Positions 46,431-58,877 of a DNA stretch of 64,000 bases are shown one piece after another. The position numbers were made by a program, and so were the translations under genes. Source of the DNA: Numida meleagris (taxonomy: Eukaryota; Chordata; Aves; Galliformes; Numididae); NCBI RefSeq assembly GCF_002078875.1, contig NC_034420.1, forward strand, positions 1,988,519-2,052,518, written 5' to 3'. The notes under the pieces were generated by a model. That model saw nothing but the letters and a program-made list of their open reading frames with translations. It had not been told where the DNA came from and searched no databases. Numbering within the stretch: the stretch's first letter is position 1; every line of letters begins with the position of its first letter.

Positions 46431-49400
46431 TCCCGTAGGCTGCTGCAGGATGCTTTGCTCTAGCTGTTGGAGCATGTGTCCTCCTGTGCTTTGCTACTCT
46501 GCAGGGCTTCCCCGGCAGAGGGATGATCAGAACATCAGCTCCATGGTGTGAGCTGAACTCCATCATGAAAATAAGAAAATAACCTGTGAGAGATATCCTG
46601 CCTTTTGGGTGGCCAGCAAACATGCATGCTGCTCCTGGTGCTTTCTTCCCCTTGTTCCCAGCTTCCTCTGGAGGTTTTCCAAGCGTTCATGCCCGTGAGA
46701 TTTCTTGGAGTCAGAGAGACAGCTTGTTTGACATGCGGTAGCTGTCCCAAATCATTACGTTCTGCGCTTGCTCCAATTGTGACTTCTCAGAAAGAGGTGA
46801 CGCTATGCTGGCATAGTGGTACTCAAATCACAGCTGGGCTTAGGGAAATATTCGTCATTGTGAGCTATCATTCAGACCATACCAGTTCACCTGGCCTCGT
46901 GGCTGAGAGGTGTGAGGGATGAGTAGGAAAGCAGCTGTGACTAATGGAAGCTCTTCTCCAGTGCACATAGTCGTGGGAGTCAATGAAAAGAGGAAAGAGA
47001 GCTGGCTCTTGAACTCTCCATCCGGAGAAGTGAAGTGTGACACCAGGCAGAAAAAGGAGCTATCATTTTCAGATTCCTTTCCAGCAATTATTTTGTATTT
47101 TCAAGTATCTCTAAGCTCTCAGAACAGCTTAGGAGACTCTTCTCTGAGTGTTTCTTGGAAAACCCCTGCACTGGTACAAGGAACCCCACTCTGGCCCCAT
47201 TCCCGCCCTTCCTAGCAGGAGCAGCGAGGGCAGGGAAGGGTCATGCCCTGCCATGCCAAGTGTTTGTCCCATGTGAAGTGTTTGTCACCATGCACTTGAT
47301 GCTCATCGGAGCAGGCGAGTGCAGGAGCAGCTGAGCTGCCGCCTCAAGCTGCCCCTTCGGATTGCATTAAGTCCTTGTGGCTTGGCCTTGCTGCAGCAGG
47401 AGCGGCTCCTCCGTGAAAGCAAGCAGGGGAAAGCACACAGTACATAAGCACTGAAAAAACCCTGCTCCATTCAAACAGTTACAGCTGGATTAATTATTTC
47501 TGGCTCTTGGTAAGAGATGAATAAATGCCGTACAGTGAATTTTGAGAATGGGAGGAGTGACCCAAGGAGGCCAGGTGGGGAAGGACAAGGAGGAAGGGGA
47601 CAAGAGCTGCAGGGCTTTTGTTGGGCTGGGCTTGAGTGGTGCATAGAGGAGCAGGGGGAGAAGAGGCGGCTGTGCCCATAGGAAGTCATGGCTCTCCTCC
47701 TATGAGTTAGCCGGGGCTTTCTCTGCCCGTTTTACTTCCTCTCTTGTGTGCCTGAGTCCTGGGGCTGCCCACCAGGGCATGAGGATGGAGTGGAGCTGGG
47801 TTGCTCATTTGCCTGGAGCTGGGAGAGCTGTATCCCTGTGGGCTTCCCTGCCCATTCTTGGGCGCTTGAACCATCCTTGGTGTTCTGCCCTCTTTGCTGG
47901 CATGGTTTTAACCTGCTCCTGGATTGAGTTTCTGAAAAAGCCTGTGTTTGTTTGCTAATTATTGCTGCTTTGTTAGCACCTGTGGCACCAGACAGGGAGG
48001 CAAGCAGTAGTAATTGGGGAGGAAAGGGATCCAGCAGAGTCCTGGTTTCACTGCACCTTTTAGTACAAGTCAAAGAGCCAGGCTGAACACTGCTTTTCAT
48101 GCTCCTTTCTTTTTATCCCTTTCATAAACAAGCCAGCTTTGAAACAAAGGCAGCAAACTTCCAGCTGGATTCCCAGGGACAGCTCAGTGACCAGGAGAGC
48201 TGCCAGACACGTGTAAGGTCCTGTATGTTGTACAGCTGAGTCTATATCCAGGTGTATTTAGTACCAAGAGCACTGTATTCTGGCTGCTTCTTGTTCCCAA
48301 GCTTTCGAACAAACTGGAGGATCCCATTTAAATCAGTGGTGGCACTGACAGCCTGGCTTTGCTGTGGGTTTCGTGGTTTTGGCATCTCAGCAAGGTTTTG
48401 GGTGTATTTGTAGGCATCACTGGGGATGTGGCCTTGTGGCACCCCAGTCCGGGGCTCACCCTGCTGGTGGCCCTGGGTCACCATCAGCCCATAGTAGTGC
48501 CACCATCAGTCGGAGCGTCACCCAGTGGAGACATCAACCCTGGGGTTGGGGTAACAAAGTGATGGTGACCCTGGAGATGCATCCAGCATGGGCTGCTCCA
48601 ACCCCATCTTCCCCAGCCGGTTTTAGGACCCAGCTTTTCAGTACAGAGATAGTAAGCAGATTATTGAAAAACAGTTGATGCTGTGGAGGCCTAAGTCCTG
48701 TCCAGCCCTCCCCCAAAGCACCAGACATCTCTTCTCAATGTTTGCATTGTCTCTGTGCTCAGCAGCAGTGCTCATGCCCCTCGGGGAGGACAGCATCCAG
48801 ACAGAGTGCAGAGAGGCATCGGGTTGTGTGGTGGGGGACATCTGAAGCAAGACCTGACCTGCTGGCATTGCGTTGAACCAAGAGATGTTGTGGATGCCCC
48901 GTCTATGGTCCTAACACCAAGCCCACCAACCACCTCTTGGGATGTCAGCTTTATTTTCCAGTACCAGCACGGATCAGTACGAATAGCAATAAGAGCTCAA
49001 CCATGGATCTGTGGGTCCCTGATATCTCCATGCATCTCCACCATCAGAGGTGGATGCTCTGGTCTCCAGCTCTCTGGCCATGAGGAGCTGTGGTGTTTGT
49101 GGGTGCAGTGAAGCAGACCACAGTAATCATGATGGGCTTGGGTCCAGAGAGCAGAGCAGCCCCTGTGTGCCCATAGGGCAAACAGGTCAGTCACTTGGGG
49201 AGAGGCCATAAGGAGGGAGAAAAGTTTCCTTTCCGATGCCTTTCATTGGGTTTTCAGGGGTTAAGGGCTCTCTCTGAAGCAGGCGAGTGATGACATCAGA
49301 GACATCTTTGAAAGGTAGAAACAGATGTTACCCACTGTTATGCCTCAGAGAAAAAGTGATGGATCCCAAAGTCCCCTAATGCTCACTCTGGCCACTTTAG

Positions 49401-52400
49401 AGGCTCCAAGATGGCAATGCCATTAGTTGCACAGCAGGATGAGCATTATCTCTGCTTCCCAGTTTCCCTGGCTAAGGCATCCAAGAGCACAGGAGTTGTG
49501 CCGGGCAGGTGTTTCCATCACCGATACCGCAGCAGGAGGCAGTGGGAGGAGACGTCAACTTTCCTGGTCCCGCTCTTACAGCCCCAAGCATGGAGGATGG
49601 AGTTGCTCTGTAGTCACAAGATCTATTTCTGTTGTGTTTTTTTTTTTTTTCTCAAACTTGAAAGCATCTTGTGCTTCTACACCTGCAAATCACAACAATA
49701 TCAAGGATGTGTTTGTTGGTACCTGCACAGGCTCCTTTGGAGGCTCCCAGCATCCTAACCAGCTGGCTGCCAATAAATGTGCTCTGCAGTTCTGTGTGCT
49801 GTGTGCAGGAGCACTGTAAATATTTAAACCCATCAGAGTGAGATTTCCTAAGAACTCTAAAGAGATTGATTCCCCAAACCCCTGCGACTGCAAACGGAGG
49901 CTTCGTGCCAGCTTCCTCCCAGCCAGCATTTTCCAGGGAGCCTGAACGCAGCTCTGCGATGTGCCAGCAGATTTGGGACTTGCTGTTCCTGCTAGAAATC
50001 CCTTTCCCCAGCAGTGCAGGAGCTGCCAGCAGCATGCTGCTCTGTTCAGACCTGCCGTGTTCTATCTTCCTGCAGGTCTGTATCTCTGGTGCTGTTCTTC
50101 CTGCATTCTGTCCTTGGCAGCCTCCAGCTCTGGGCGCAGCACCACGGCTCAGCCACACCTGGCTGCACAGAGATCTGTGGCCACAATCTGGGTACAGTGG
50201 CTGCAGCACCCCACGGTATGCATCAGACCCCTGTGGCTCTGCACGTACCCATTGTGTTTCCCAAGGCTGGGTATTAACAGGGGCAAAGACAGACCCTGAC
50301 TCCAGGAGCTCCTTGGGCTTCCTGAGGTCATGCAGCAGGACCAGCAGGAGGGACAGCCTGCAGCCTTCGGTGGCACCCCAGCCACCTGTCCTCATGTCCC
50401 CGGTCCCCAGCAGGAGGCGAGCAGCCAGGTGGCACCGGTTAGGCACAGCATGCGAGCTGCTGGCTCGGTGCGGTGGGAGGGGTCCCAAGGGATGGAGGTA
50501 CACCGGTGACACCCTGAGTGCTTCCCAGCTTGAAGGAGCAGGGATGGAGGCTGCAGGGATCTGTGAAATGCAGGGTATGTTTACCTGGAGTGATGCTGCA
50601 GGCAGCAGCTGCTTCTGTTATGCTTGGAGATGTTTTCCCAGCTCAGCCCAGAAATGCTAAAACAGACTCTGCCCGTGCTTGCCCGAGGCCAAGTGAGCAA
50701 AGAATTGCGCAGCACGAGGAGAAAAATATCTAGAGGAAGGTCAGAGAGCACTGTCCGTGAGCAACGCTGGAGAGAACTGCAGCAGCAGCAGTGCCTGGGG
50801 TGGACGGGGTGGGATGAAAGGAACAACCACAGTGCTGTCAGTGCAGATTGGGGCCGGAACGATGCGCCTGAAATCCCTGAAGAGATGATGCCAAAAAAAA
50901 TAAAACCCAACAGAACGTCAGAGATCCAAATCATAGCAAACAAAATAGGCAAGGGGGGACAGAGAGAAGGAATAACAAAGCGGAGAGGGAAGCAAGGTGT
51001 GCAGGAGATAGGTAGAGGTGAGTGGTGCAGCAAGTGGGATGGAGCAGCACTGCCCAGAGCAGAGATGGGCTGAGCTCAGTTACAAATGAAGCAGTGATGT
51101 AAGGGTGTGAAAGAGCTTGTCTGGAGCACAGATTGCAAGCTCCAGCACGGTGCAAGCACGCAGGGCTTCTGGAGGTGCAACTGGGGGAGATGAGCAAGCT
51201 GACAGCCGTAATGGCACTGTGCCCCCTGCAATCCCCCTCCTGACCTAACTCTTACAGAGCAAACCCCACGTGCTACATTTTCCATGATAAAAACAGGAAT
51301 GGAAGGGGACCCACAAGTCCCTGTGAGTCCCCTATGGCTGCGCCATGCTCCAGCCGCCCCTTCCCGCAGTGCCGTGCAGGCAGCCCCGACAGCATGCGCT
51401 GCTCAACTGCTCTCTGCGATGAATGGAGCTGCAGCAACAATAGCCACCCTGGTACAGTTAGTGCATAAATAACCTTAAAATATCAGGACTGTGGAAGGGA
51501 AATCTCTGTCATTTCTCCGCGGTACTTTTCCATCAATGCGTTTCATGGCTCAGCTGGGCGAGATGCACAGGCAGGGATGCAGGAGCAAGCTGCTGCCTGT
51601 GTGGGTCATGGGTCCACCTGCGCACAAAAAGGGGTGCTGGGGGGGACAGGGCTTCGTCTGACCATGGGACATGGGATGAAGACATGACCCTTTGCGTGAT
51701 GTTTGCTTTAGAAGCCACCTGGCTGGGCTTTGAGCCAACGTGTTCAAAGCCAAAGGGAAGGCTCACCTCTGCCCGTGGGGTCAGGGCACCCCAAAACCCT
51801 CTGCCCCCATCCTGGCAGCTGCCACCCATTCAGGGAGAGCTCCGAGGCCCAGAGTGCAACAGCTGGAAATTACAAAGCTTTTATATATGGACACATCCTG
51901 CAAACAAAAAGGGGACAAATCCTGCTTTTAAAGGGCGTCTGACACCTCCAGGTGCTGCCTCATCTCTGTGCACAGGGGTGAAGTGGCATCACCCCAGAGC
52001 TGCACTGGGACGGGTGGGGATGGGACAACCAGTGGGTGCTGTGGGGCCAGGGCTTGGGGCTGTCCCCTGAGAGTGACCAGTGGGGCTTTGAGGGGAGGGC
52101 TGCAGGCAGCCTGGTGCTGAAGGATTAGCAGCAATCTTGTTTGCAGCCAGCCTCCAGATGATACAACATAATAAGACATATAACAGCCTCTTGGAAGAAA
52201 GAAAGTTATAGTTCCCACAGCAACCGTAACTCAGCTGCGTTACACACATATATATATTAAGGCATAAATTTAACAGCATATATTTTAATACAAAATGCTG
52301 GCAATACACATGGGGGCAAATAGCAGGGGTTGATCCACAATGTTTGGCTCTCCCAGTTTTCTCCTGCTCCAATACCCCCCAGCTGCAGCCCCAGTGTGGG

Positions 52401-53570
52401 AGGGGGTGAAGTGGCCCCGGAGTGGGGGCAAGCTGGGGGCCACCCGAACCCGAGGCATGGAAATGCCATGTGGGGCAATGGAGCATCCCACAGGGCACTG
52501 ACAAATGGGCTTGGACACAACGAGGATTTCTCCCGCTACTCATCAGGCTGAATGCAGAATGAGATCCTTTCAACAGATTTTTTTTTCTTCTTTCCAATTC
52601 TGGGGGAATTGTGCAACGGGGACATCATTCTCTATTAGTTTTTATGAAATGGCTCAAAACCACGGCGTTTTAGCTCGTTTTTCCAGACACATCCCAGACC
52701 CCAGGAGCAAAGCACGTGCAGTGCTTTCCCCATGAACGCCGTGCAGTTGCTGCTGATGGCTGGCAGTGATGATTGCAGGCACAGGGACAGCACACGCTGT
52801 ACTGATGGCATGTCCTTCCTGGTACCTCAGCACCCTGCAAGCAGCACAGTGCTGCCAGCGGGACACATCCTGCTCCCCTCCAGCTGCCCCGAATATGTCC
52901 CAGAGCCAAGAGCTTGCTCCCTACTTTGCCTGCCCACTGAACCCCTTCTGCTTTGATAAACAACAGCAGCATCTCTACAGAGCACTGAAGCCTTCTTACC
53001 CGTGATCATGTGTTTTCTCCCACTTTGCTGGGGAGTGGCCACACCACAGCGATGCCCCATGGCCACCTGCAAGTACCCAGATGGTGACACGCAGAACTGG
53101 CATCCACAGGTGACCAGTGGGTGGCCCAGCAGCCCAGGTCACACCAGAGCCCACAAGCAGAACGTTCTCCTCCTGCTGCGGGCAGGAGCTGAGGCTTTAC
53201 AGGGCTGCAAGGCTCAAGGCATCAGGGCCCGCTGTGGCCCAGCTGCAGCCATTTGGGTGCTGGGTGCTGGGAGCAGCCCTGCAGGGGACCTCCCCTTCCC
53301 TGGGAGATGCACTAAGATCAGCCCTCTGCTCCTGGCCCAGCTATGGGGTGACTTTTCTCCATGCTGTGCTCACCTTGAGGATATGGCCCCCAGGCTTGGC
53401 CTGGCTCTGCTCACCTTGCACAGGTACCGGGGCTCTGCACTCATGGGGTGCTCTGCAACATGGGATGGGGACCCTGAAGTTGTCTGTGCTCAGATCAGCC
53501 CTCCGTGTGTGCTGTTATTCTGGTATTCCACATATCAGAGTCTGCTCTGCCTGATGTTAAATGTGTGTGC

Positions 53571-53591
53571 TTATATATATATGTATATATA
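53571..53591. repeat. TA-rich microsatellite
   Basis: A TATATA tract with one G interruption. It lies about 140 bp before the fossil palindromic element. Confidence 0.9.
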
Positions 53592-53730
53592 CCTGCACGC
53601 TATTTACTGAGCAATCCCAGCTAATCTCTATCCATCCAGGGGTTTAGGATGCCCTTTCAGCAGGGATTTGTAGCGTTTGCTACACTTATTTCCTGAGAAT
53701 GCATTACCTGGACTTTTGGATGAATAATGG

Positions 53731-53850
53731 AGGTCCTTGTTCAGCAAGTTACTTACAAATGTCGAGCCTTAAACCGCTGAAGTCCATGGATCTGCTTGTG
53801 TACTTAAAGTTAGGCACAGGCTTAAGTGCTTCAGTAAATCAGGGCCTTAT
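53731..53850. mobile_element. Fossil palindromic (MITE-like) element
   Basis: The left arm begins 'aggtccttgttcagcaagtt' and the right arm ends 'agtgcttcagtaaatcaggg' then 'ccttat'. The right arm reversed starts AAGGCCCTGATTTACTGAAG, which matches the left arm imperfectly over most of its length. The centre 'gaagtccatgg' is the turn. The arm wording (cttaagtgctt...gaatcagggcc) is that of an old amniote interspersed repeat I recognise but cannot name. It is probably a decayed non-autonomous DNA transposon. Confidence 0.6.
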
Positions 53851-54059
53851 AGCCCAATTTGGCACTCCTAATAAGGTCTGCAGATATAAATAGCAGGCTG
53901 TATTGACCCAAGGGTGCGTTTGCCTTGGTCAGTGCTACATCTTGCAAGACAAATGCCGACGGTCGCGGCAACAAAGCCAAAATGTCCTCGGTGGATACAG
54001 GGACCCTGCGAACAAGCACAGGGCAAACCCAGAAGGCATGGGGCAGAGACTTCTTACAC

Positions 54060-54320
54060 AGTCTGATGGTGATAGAACAGGGGGAAATGGCTTTAAAGCA
54101 GAAGAGGGGAGATTTAGGTTAGATGTTAAGATGATACTCTTTACTCAGGGGTGAGTCTGCCCAGAGAGCTGTGGGTGCCCCATCCCTGGAGGTGCCCGAG
54201 GCCAGGATGGATGGGGCCCTGGGCAGCCTGAGCTGGTGGCGGACACACAGCCCATGGCAGGGGGCTGGAAATAGATCAACTTGAAGGTATCTTACAACCC
54301 AACCATTCTGTCATCCTATG
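54060..54320 (+). mobile_element. CR1 LINE 3' fragment (first of three)
   Basis: Order along the plus strand: 'gtgatagaacagggggaaat', 'ggggagatttaggttagatg', 'ctctttactcagg', 'gtgggtgccccatccctgga', 'ggatggatggggccctgggc', 'cccatggcagggggctggaa' and the decayed terminus 'accattctgtcatcctatga'. It is the 'ggctggatggggctttgagc' subfamily. It is followed within 50 bp by another CR1 in the same direction. Confidence 0.93.
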
Positions 54321-54364
54321 AGGCTATGGCCCCTGGGAGTTAGGATGCTGGCTGGAATGATGCA

Positions 54365-54585
54365 ATGGATATTCAGGTTGAAGATTAGGAAAAAATTTTT
54401 CTCAGGAGTGGTGATGCACTGGCACAGGCTGCCCAGGGAGGTGGTGGAGTCACCATCCCTGGCGGTGCTGAAGAACAGTGGAGATGTGGCACTGAGGGAT
54501 GTGGTCAGTGGGGATGGTGGGGGTGGGTTGGCAGTCAGACTAAATGATTTAAGTGGTCTTCTCCAACTTTAATGACTCTGTGTTC
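54365..54585 (+). mobile_element. CR1 LINE 3' fragment (second of three)
   Basis: 'ggatattcaggttgaagatt' is followed by 'agtggtgatgcactggcaca', 'ggctgcccagggaggtggtg', 'gagtcaccatccctggcggt', 'ggcactgagggatgtggtca' and the terminus 'ttctccaactttaatgactc'. It is the 'gggacgtggttagtgggcatgg' subfamily, different from the copy immediately upstream. Confidence 0.94.
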
Positions 54586-54594
54586 CACAGCTAC

Positions 54595-54880
54595 CTGTGA
54601 GGAGGCTGCAATGAGGAGATGTAGGCCTCTCAGTTGATGAGTGGTAGGACATGTGGCCTCAGCTCACTCCAGGAGAGGTTCAGGTTGGACACAAGGGAGA
54701 ACATCTTCATGGAGAGCGTGGTCAGGTGTTGGGATGGGCTGTAGAGTGGGGTGGAGTCTCCATCTCTGATGTACTGACATGCAGACGTGGCACTGAGGGA
54801 CGCGGTGTAGTGGTGGGTCCAGTAGGTCAGGTTGACCTTGAAGGTCTTCCCAACCTGGCTCATGGGGTTGGGCAGCCTGC
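54595..54880 (+). mobile_element. CR1 LINE 3' fragment (third of three)
   Basis: 'ctgtgaggaggctgcaatga' opens the fragment, then 'aggagaggttcaggttggac', 'ggagtctccatctctgatgt', 'gtggcactgagggacgcggt' and the worn end 'gaccttgaaggtcttcccaa'. It is more diverged than the second copy. It completes a head-to-tail run of three CR1 3' ends in about 820 bp. Confidence 0.85.
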
Positions 54881-57800
54881 AGTGTGTTTGGGGCATGAGG
54901 ACAGGATTGCAGGAAGAACTGCAGTCATGTTGGACATATCTGAGGCAGAATAGCTGAATAGGTGGTTTTGGGGTCAGAAGTCAGGCAAGATGCACTGAGC
55001 CAACAGCTGGCAGTGGGGGCCCAGACCCCATCCCCTCAGACAGAGGACTGCAGGAGCCCCACGTCCTCAGGCTGCACTCCTGGAAGCTGCACAGAGCCAG
55101 AATTTACACCCAAGTTGTGGGCCCAGCCAGGGCTCATGCCTGCCTCACAGTGCAACGTTTAGATAAAAACTCTGTTAAAAACATCACTTTTTCTTAGGGG
55201 AGGGTGCAGGATAAATTTTTCAGCTCAATGCTCCCAGCAGCCAAAGATGAAATGCATCTTCAGGTAAATCACTGCTGCCGAGATGGGCTTTCATCCCACT
55301 TTATCAGGTGGCTCGTTCATGTTCTTGAGGCACCTCATTAGAGCATGTAAATGATCTGTAAAGCTAAAACTCATCTTTCTGTCAGCCCTCCGGAGCACTG
55401 CCCTGCACCCAGCCATCCTCAGAGCCCAGCGAGAAGCTCGTGCTGCTGAGCATCCTCCTGAAAGCCCCTTATAACAGTGATTTTCTGGATCAAAATTATT
55501 GCCTGTGGAAAATACACGGGTGCCTTCTCCAGGATTTATGGCAGATCTGTAGGTGCATGTCTGCATGCTGAGCCCACAGGCTCTCTTCACTGCTCTGGCA
55601 GAGGCTCTTTCTGCTCCATCTCTCCCAGCCCTCTCCCCACCATGACTTTGGAAGAAGACTGCACGCCACAAACCAGCAATTTTTAACATCAAAGCACACA
55701 ACATCAGAAATCTTTCAGCTCTTACAAGTCCAGAGATAAAATCTCCATCTGAAGTATTCTAAAGCAGCATTTTAGGGTCTAAACTGGAGTGAGTGAGGAT
55801 TGTTTAAGCATTTCCAAGCCACAAGGCTCACTGGGGCTGAAGGAAGGGATGCAGTGGTGGGGACAGACACAGGCGGGCTGTCCATTCCTTAGCAGCATTT
55901 TGGGGATGTCTGAACGAGGTGGACCTGGGCTGTTAGCAAGCACCCACTGTCCTCCCCTAACCAGCTTCCAGGAAAGCCTCCAGTTCATTATTTTGTAAGA
56001 AGACTGGTTTTTCACCAATGAGCAGCTCTCTGTATATGTGCACTTACAAGGGGAAACTTCTGAGCTTACCCAAGGTTGGGTATAAAATAAAGGCACGTGG
56101 TTGCCTTGCTTGCACGCATACTGCATTTTTAAGGTTGGTAATTTGGGAACGTTATCCTGCTCCCAGCATTGGGAGGACTTGCAGAATTTGTGAAGTGCTC
56201 AGTGTTTTTATGAAGTGTTTCTAACCCTCTTCTCTTTGTGCAGTAAAGCTTGGCAGGGGAGCTGCTCACCTGCTCGTAAATTAGAAGGCGAATTAAAGAT
56301 GTGCCATCGTATTTCTGCTCTCTCCACTTCTACCTCCTGCTTTTAAGATGTCTGGGGGTGGCAATCCTTGGGGGGGGACAGCAGCCCCATGTGCCTCTAT
56401 CACCCTGTGGGATGAACAGAGATGGGAGCCGTCACTGTGTCAAAGCTGCCCACAGCCCAAGCACGGACTGATGGAGCCGGGGAGCATGCAGCAGGGCAGT
56501 GTCATGCCACACGTGGCAAGCAGCCTGGAATTTCCCCTGACTCTTGCTCTCAGGCTGCGAGTGGCCCAGATTTGGCAGACTTCACCCTCCCGGTGTGGTC
56601 CTGGGTTTTGCTGCCCGCTGCAAAGCTCCATTAACCAGCAGCTTGATCTCGTATTAACAAGGGGAAGGAGGCTGGAAAAGGAGCCGCAATTAAGGGAGGT
56701 GAAAGTTAAAACATCAAGGGAAGTTTTTAATTGAACAGTAGCCCTGCAGGGAAACGCAAAGGAGAATTTGGCGGTTTTGCGGGCAGTGATAATGTCACAC
56801 TTTTTGGAGAAAGAGGAGGGAAAAAAAGAGAGCTGGGGTGGTCAGGAGCTTTGAAGAAGTAGGACGTGTACAAAAGGAAGGAGAGGGAGGGGAGAAATGC
56901 CGCTGCGTGCTGCTGGCTCTCCATTGCAGCCCCATCCTGCCATGTGCCTGGCCTGGGAGGAGCCGCTGTGCCCTGCTGCGTGTGTGCAGCTCCCCCACAA
57001 GTTTGGGCTATTCAGCACATTCAGGACAAAAATACAGCTCCCTATTAGCCATAGCACAGGACTTAAACACAGCACCCCCCCGTGTCCTTATTGAAACACT
57101 CCCCAGAGCTCCTTCCCTTGCAAACCAGGATAAATTGGGTCAGTTGGTATTTTGCCATTGACAGATTTTGGTGAGCTCAAACTGAGCCTGCAAACCTGCC
57201 GGTGTTTGCTGCCCGGCACCCAGGCCCTCTCTGCAGGACTCTCTCTTTGGGGAGCAATCCTTCGCATGAGCTCAGGGCTGTCTCAGTCTGTTCTCCCACT
57301 AAGCCATCAACACTAGATTTTCTCTTTTAGGATTTAGTTACTGGAGCTGAATTTTTGGTCCCAAGCAGCCACCTCCCAAGCTCACTCTGACACAGAGCTG
57401 TCAGGGGCTTGCCGGCACCACAAGGAGGAAAGCACCCAGAGGAGTGCAAGGACAACTCAACACCAGCTTAGCTGGCCCTGGGGACACAAACCCATCAGAG
57501 CTTTGCTTCTGGTGCAGGGACATCACCTGTGCTGCCATCAGAGGGAGATGTGGTTGGAATCAAGGGAAAAGACCTCCATGTCTGACCAAATCCAACCAGC
57601 CCACTCAGTTCTCTAGTTCTGGCTGGCTTATCAGACACTTAGGAACAATCTGAATAGAGCACGGGAGTTAGAAGAGAAATTATTCAGTGAATAGTTTGGA
57701 ACAGGGAACATGAACTTGGGAAACTGCAGCACTTGCTGGTTGATCCCAGGAAAAAAAGAGAGAGACCTCAGAGCCTGAACTGTTTGTGACTGCTCACTAC

Positions 57801-58870
57801 ACCAGTGAAGGGTGATGGAAGATGGTCAAAATTTTCTGCCTTTTTCCACCTGCGCAGTTTTCCTTTAAAATTAATGTGGATGCCAATACCAGACCCTTTG
57901 CAGCGCTGGGTGACTCTGAGCCTAAACATTTCCTAATTTACTGCTCTGTCCAGCAGCTCTGTGGATACTCTGGTTCTCTGCAAGATGTAGTTGAGTGGGA
58001 AGTGAAGGGCTTTGCTCATCCAAGGTCCTATTTTTGCACTTGAGGTGGCAGCCCTCCCGAAAGGACATAAACACTTCAAGATGGGAGAGAGCTTTTACTG
58101 TGAGGCCAAAACAGAATTAAAGCAGTTGTGCAAACCAAGACAGCAAAATGCAAAGCCCAGCAGCTGGTGGGAGAGAACGCTGAGGGGCAAGGACCGGGAG
58201 CTGAGAGCCCTGGGGACGAGCCCAGGAGGAGCAGCTCCTGCCGGGTCTGCATTTGCTGAACCACACTCACTCCACAACACTCATTTTCTGCCCTGCTGAG
58301 AACCTCAGCTCCCAGGGGAACGCCTCCTCCGCGGGGACTCGCCACCGATGCCGCTCATCCCATGGGCTGCGCAGCACCCAGTGAGCCAGGCATGGGGCTG
58401 AGCCCACGCGGCGCGCGGCGTTCCCTCCTGCGCACAGCAGCCATGGTGAAAACCCTGCTGGGACCAGCACACCTTTAATTAACGGCAATTTGGTGGAAAA
58501 TCCTGTAGCTTCAAAACGACCCTGTGAAGAATTGAGGCATGCTCTCTCGCTCTGGTTTATTTTAATCGTGTGCACAGGGATTTATTGAGACATCCAGGCT
58601 GTGTTTTTCGAGCAGTAGGAGGCTCTCTCCATTACATATCCATGGGTTTATGTGCACTGGGTAATGGACTTCTGACGGAATTTGGAAACTGGAAAGAAGC
58701 CAGAGCCGGGGACTCCTCGGGGCGTCACGGTTGGCACCCAAGGAAGAAAAAAATGGAGAGGGAAAAAGTTAATGAAAACATATATTTGTATAAACAATTA
58801 ATGAGGATCGCATTCGCGTGTTAAACAACCACCTTGAAATTGGTCTGTCTCTAAGGACTGAGCAATTGCA
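54881..58870. other. Non-coding 4.0 kb, no gene recognised
   Basis: Contains an AT-richer, non-repetitive part at about 55290-55510 and a purine-rich block at about 56805-56905. A CpG-dense patch at about 58320-58435 has about 14 CpG. No exon or RNA gene was recognised. Confidence 0.55.
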
Positions 58871-58877
58871 GACTACC

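Larger units (their letters stand above)
43723..53730. other. Non-coding 10 kb, no gene recognised
   Basis: No CR1 longer than a scrap and no recognised exon. Sub-features: a short direct repeat 'taataccat' near 43883; the AT-rich part at 46195-46430; poly-T at about 49637-49650; purine-rich sequence at 50690-51010; a possible CR1 scrap at 51295-51340; TA tracts at 52243-52258 and 53571-53591. Large overlapping frames at 45124-45888 (minus, 254 codons) and 49652-50660 (286 minus, 264 plus) have no recognised domain. Confidence 0.5.

Noticed and set aside
49652..50660. Overlapping 286-codon minus and 264-codon plus frames
   Set aside because: Both strands are open over the same GC-rich stretch, neither translation has a recognisable domain, and no splice context supports either. 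This is the pattern of stop-poor non-coding DNA.
50624..51073. Charged 149-codon plus-strand frame
   Set aside because: The lysine/arginine/glutamate richness follows from a purine-rich strand. It starts with TTG and matches no family I know.
51295..51340. 'ggaatggaaggggacccaca' resembling a CR1 scrap
   Set aside because: One short match in the GGAAGGGACCCACAAG portion, without the terminal octamers or the downstream part. It could be real but is too short to list as a feature.
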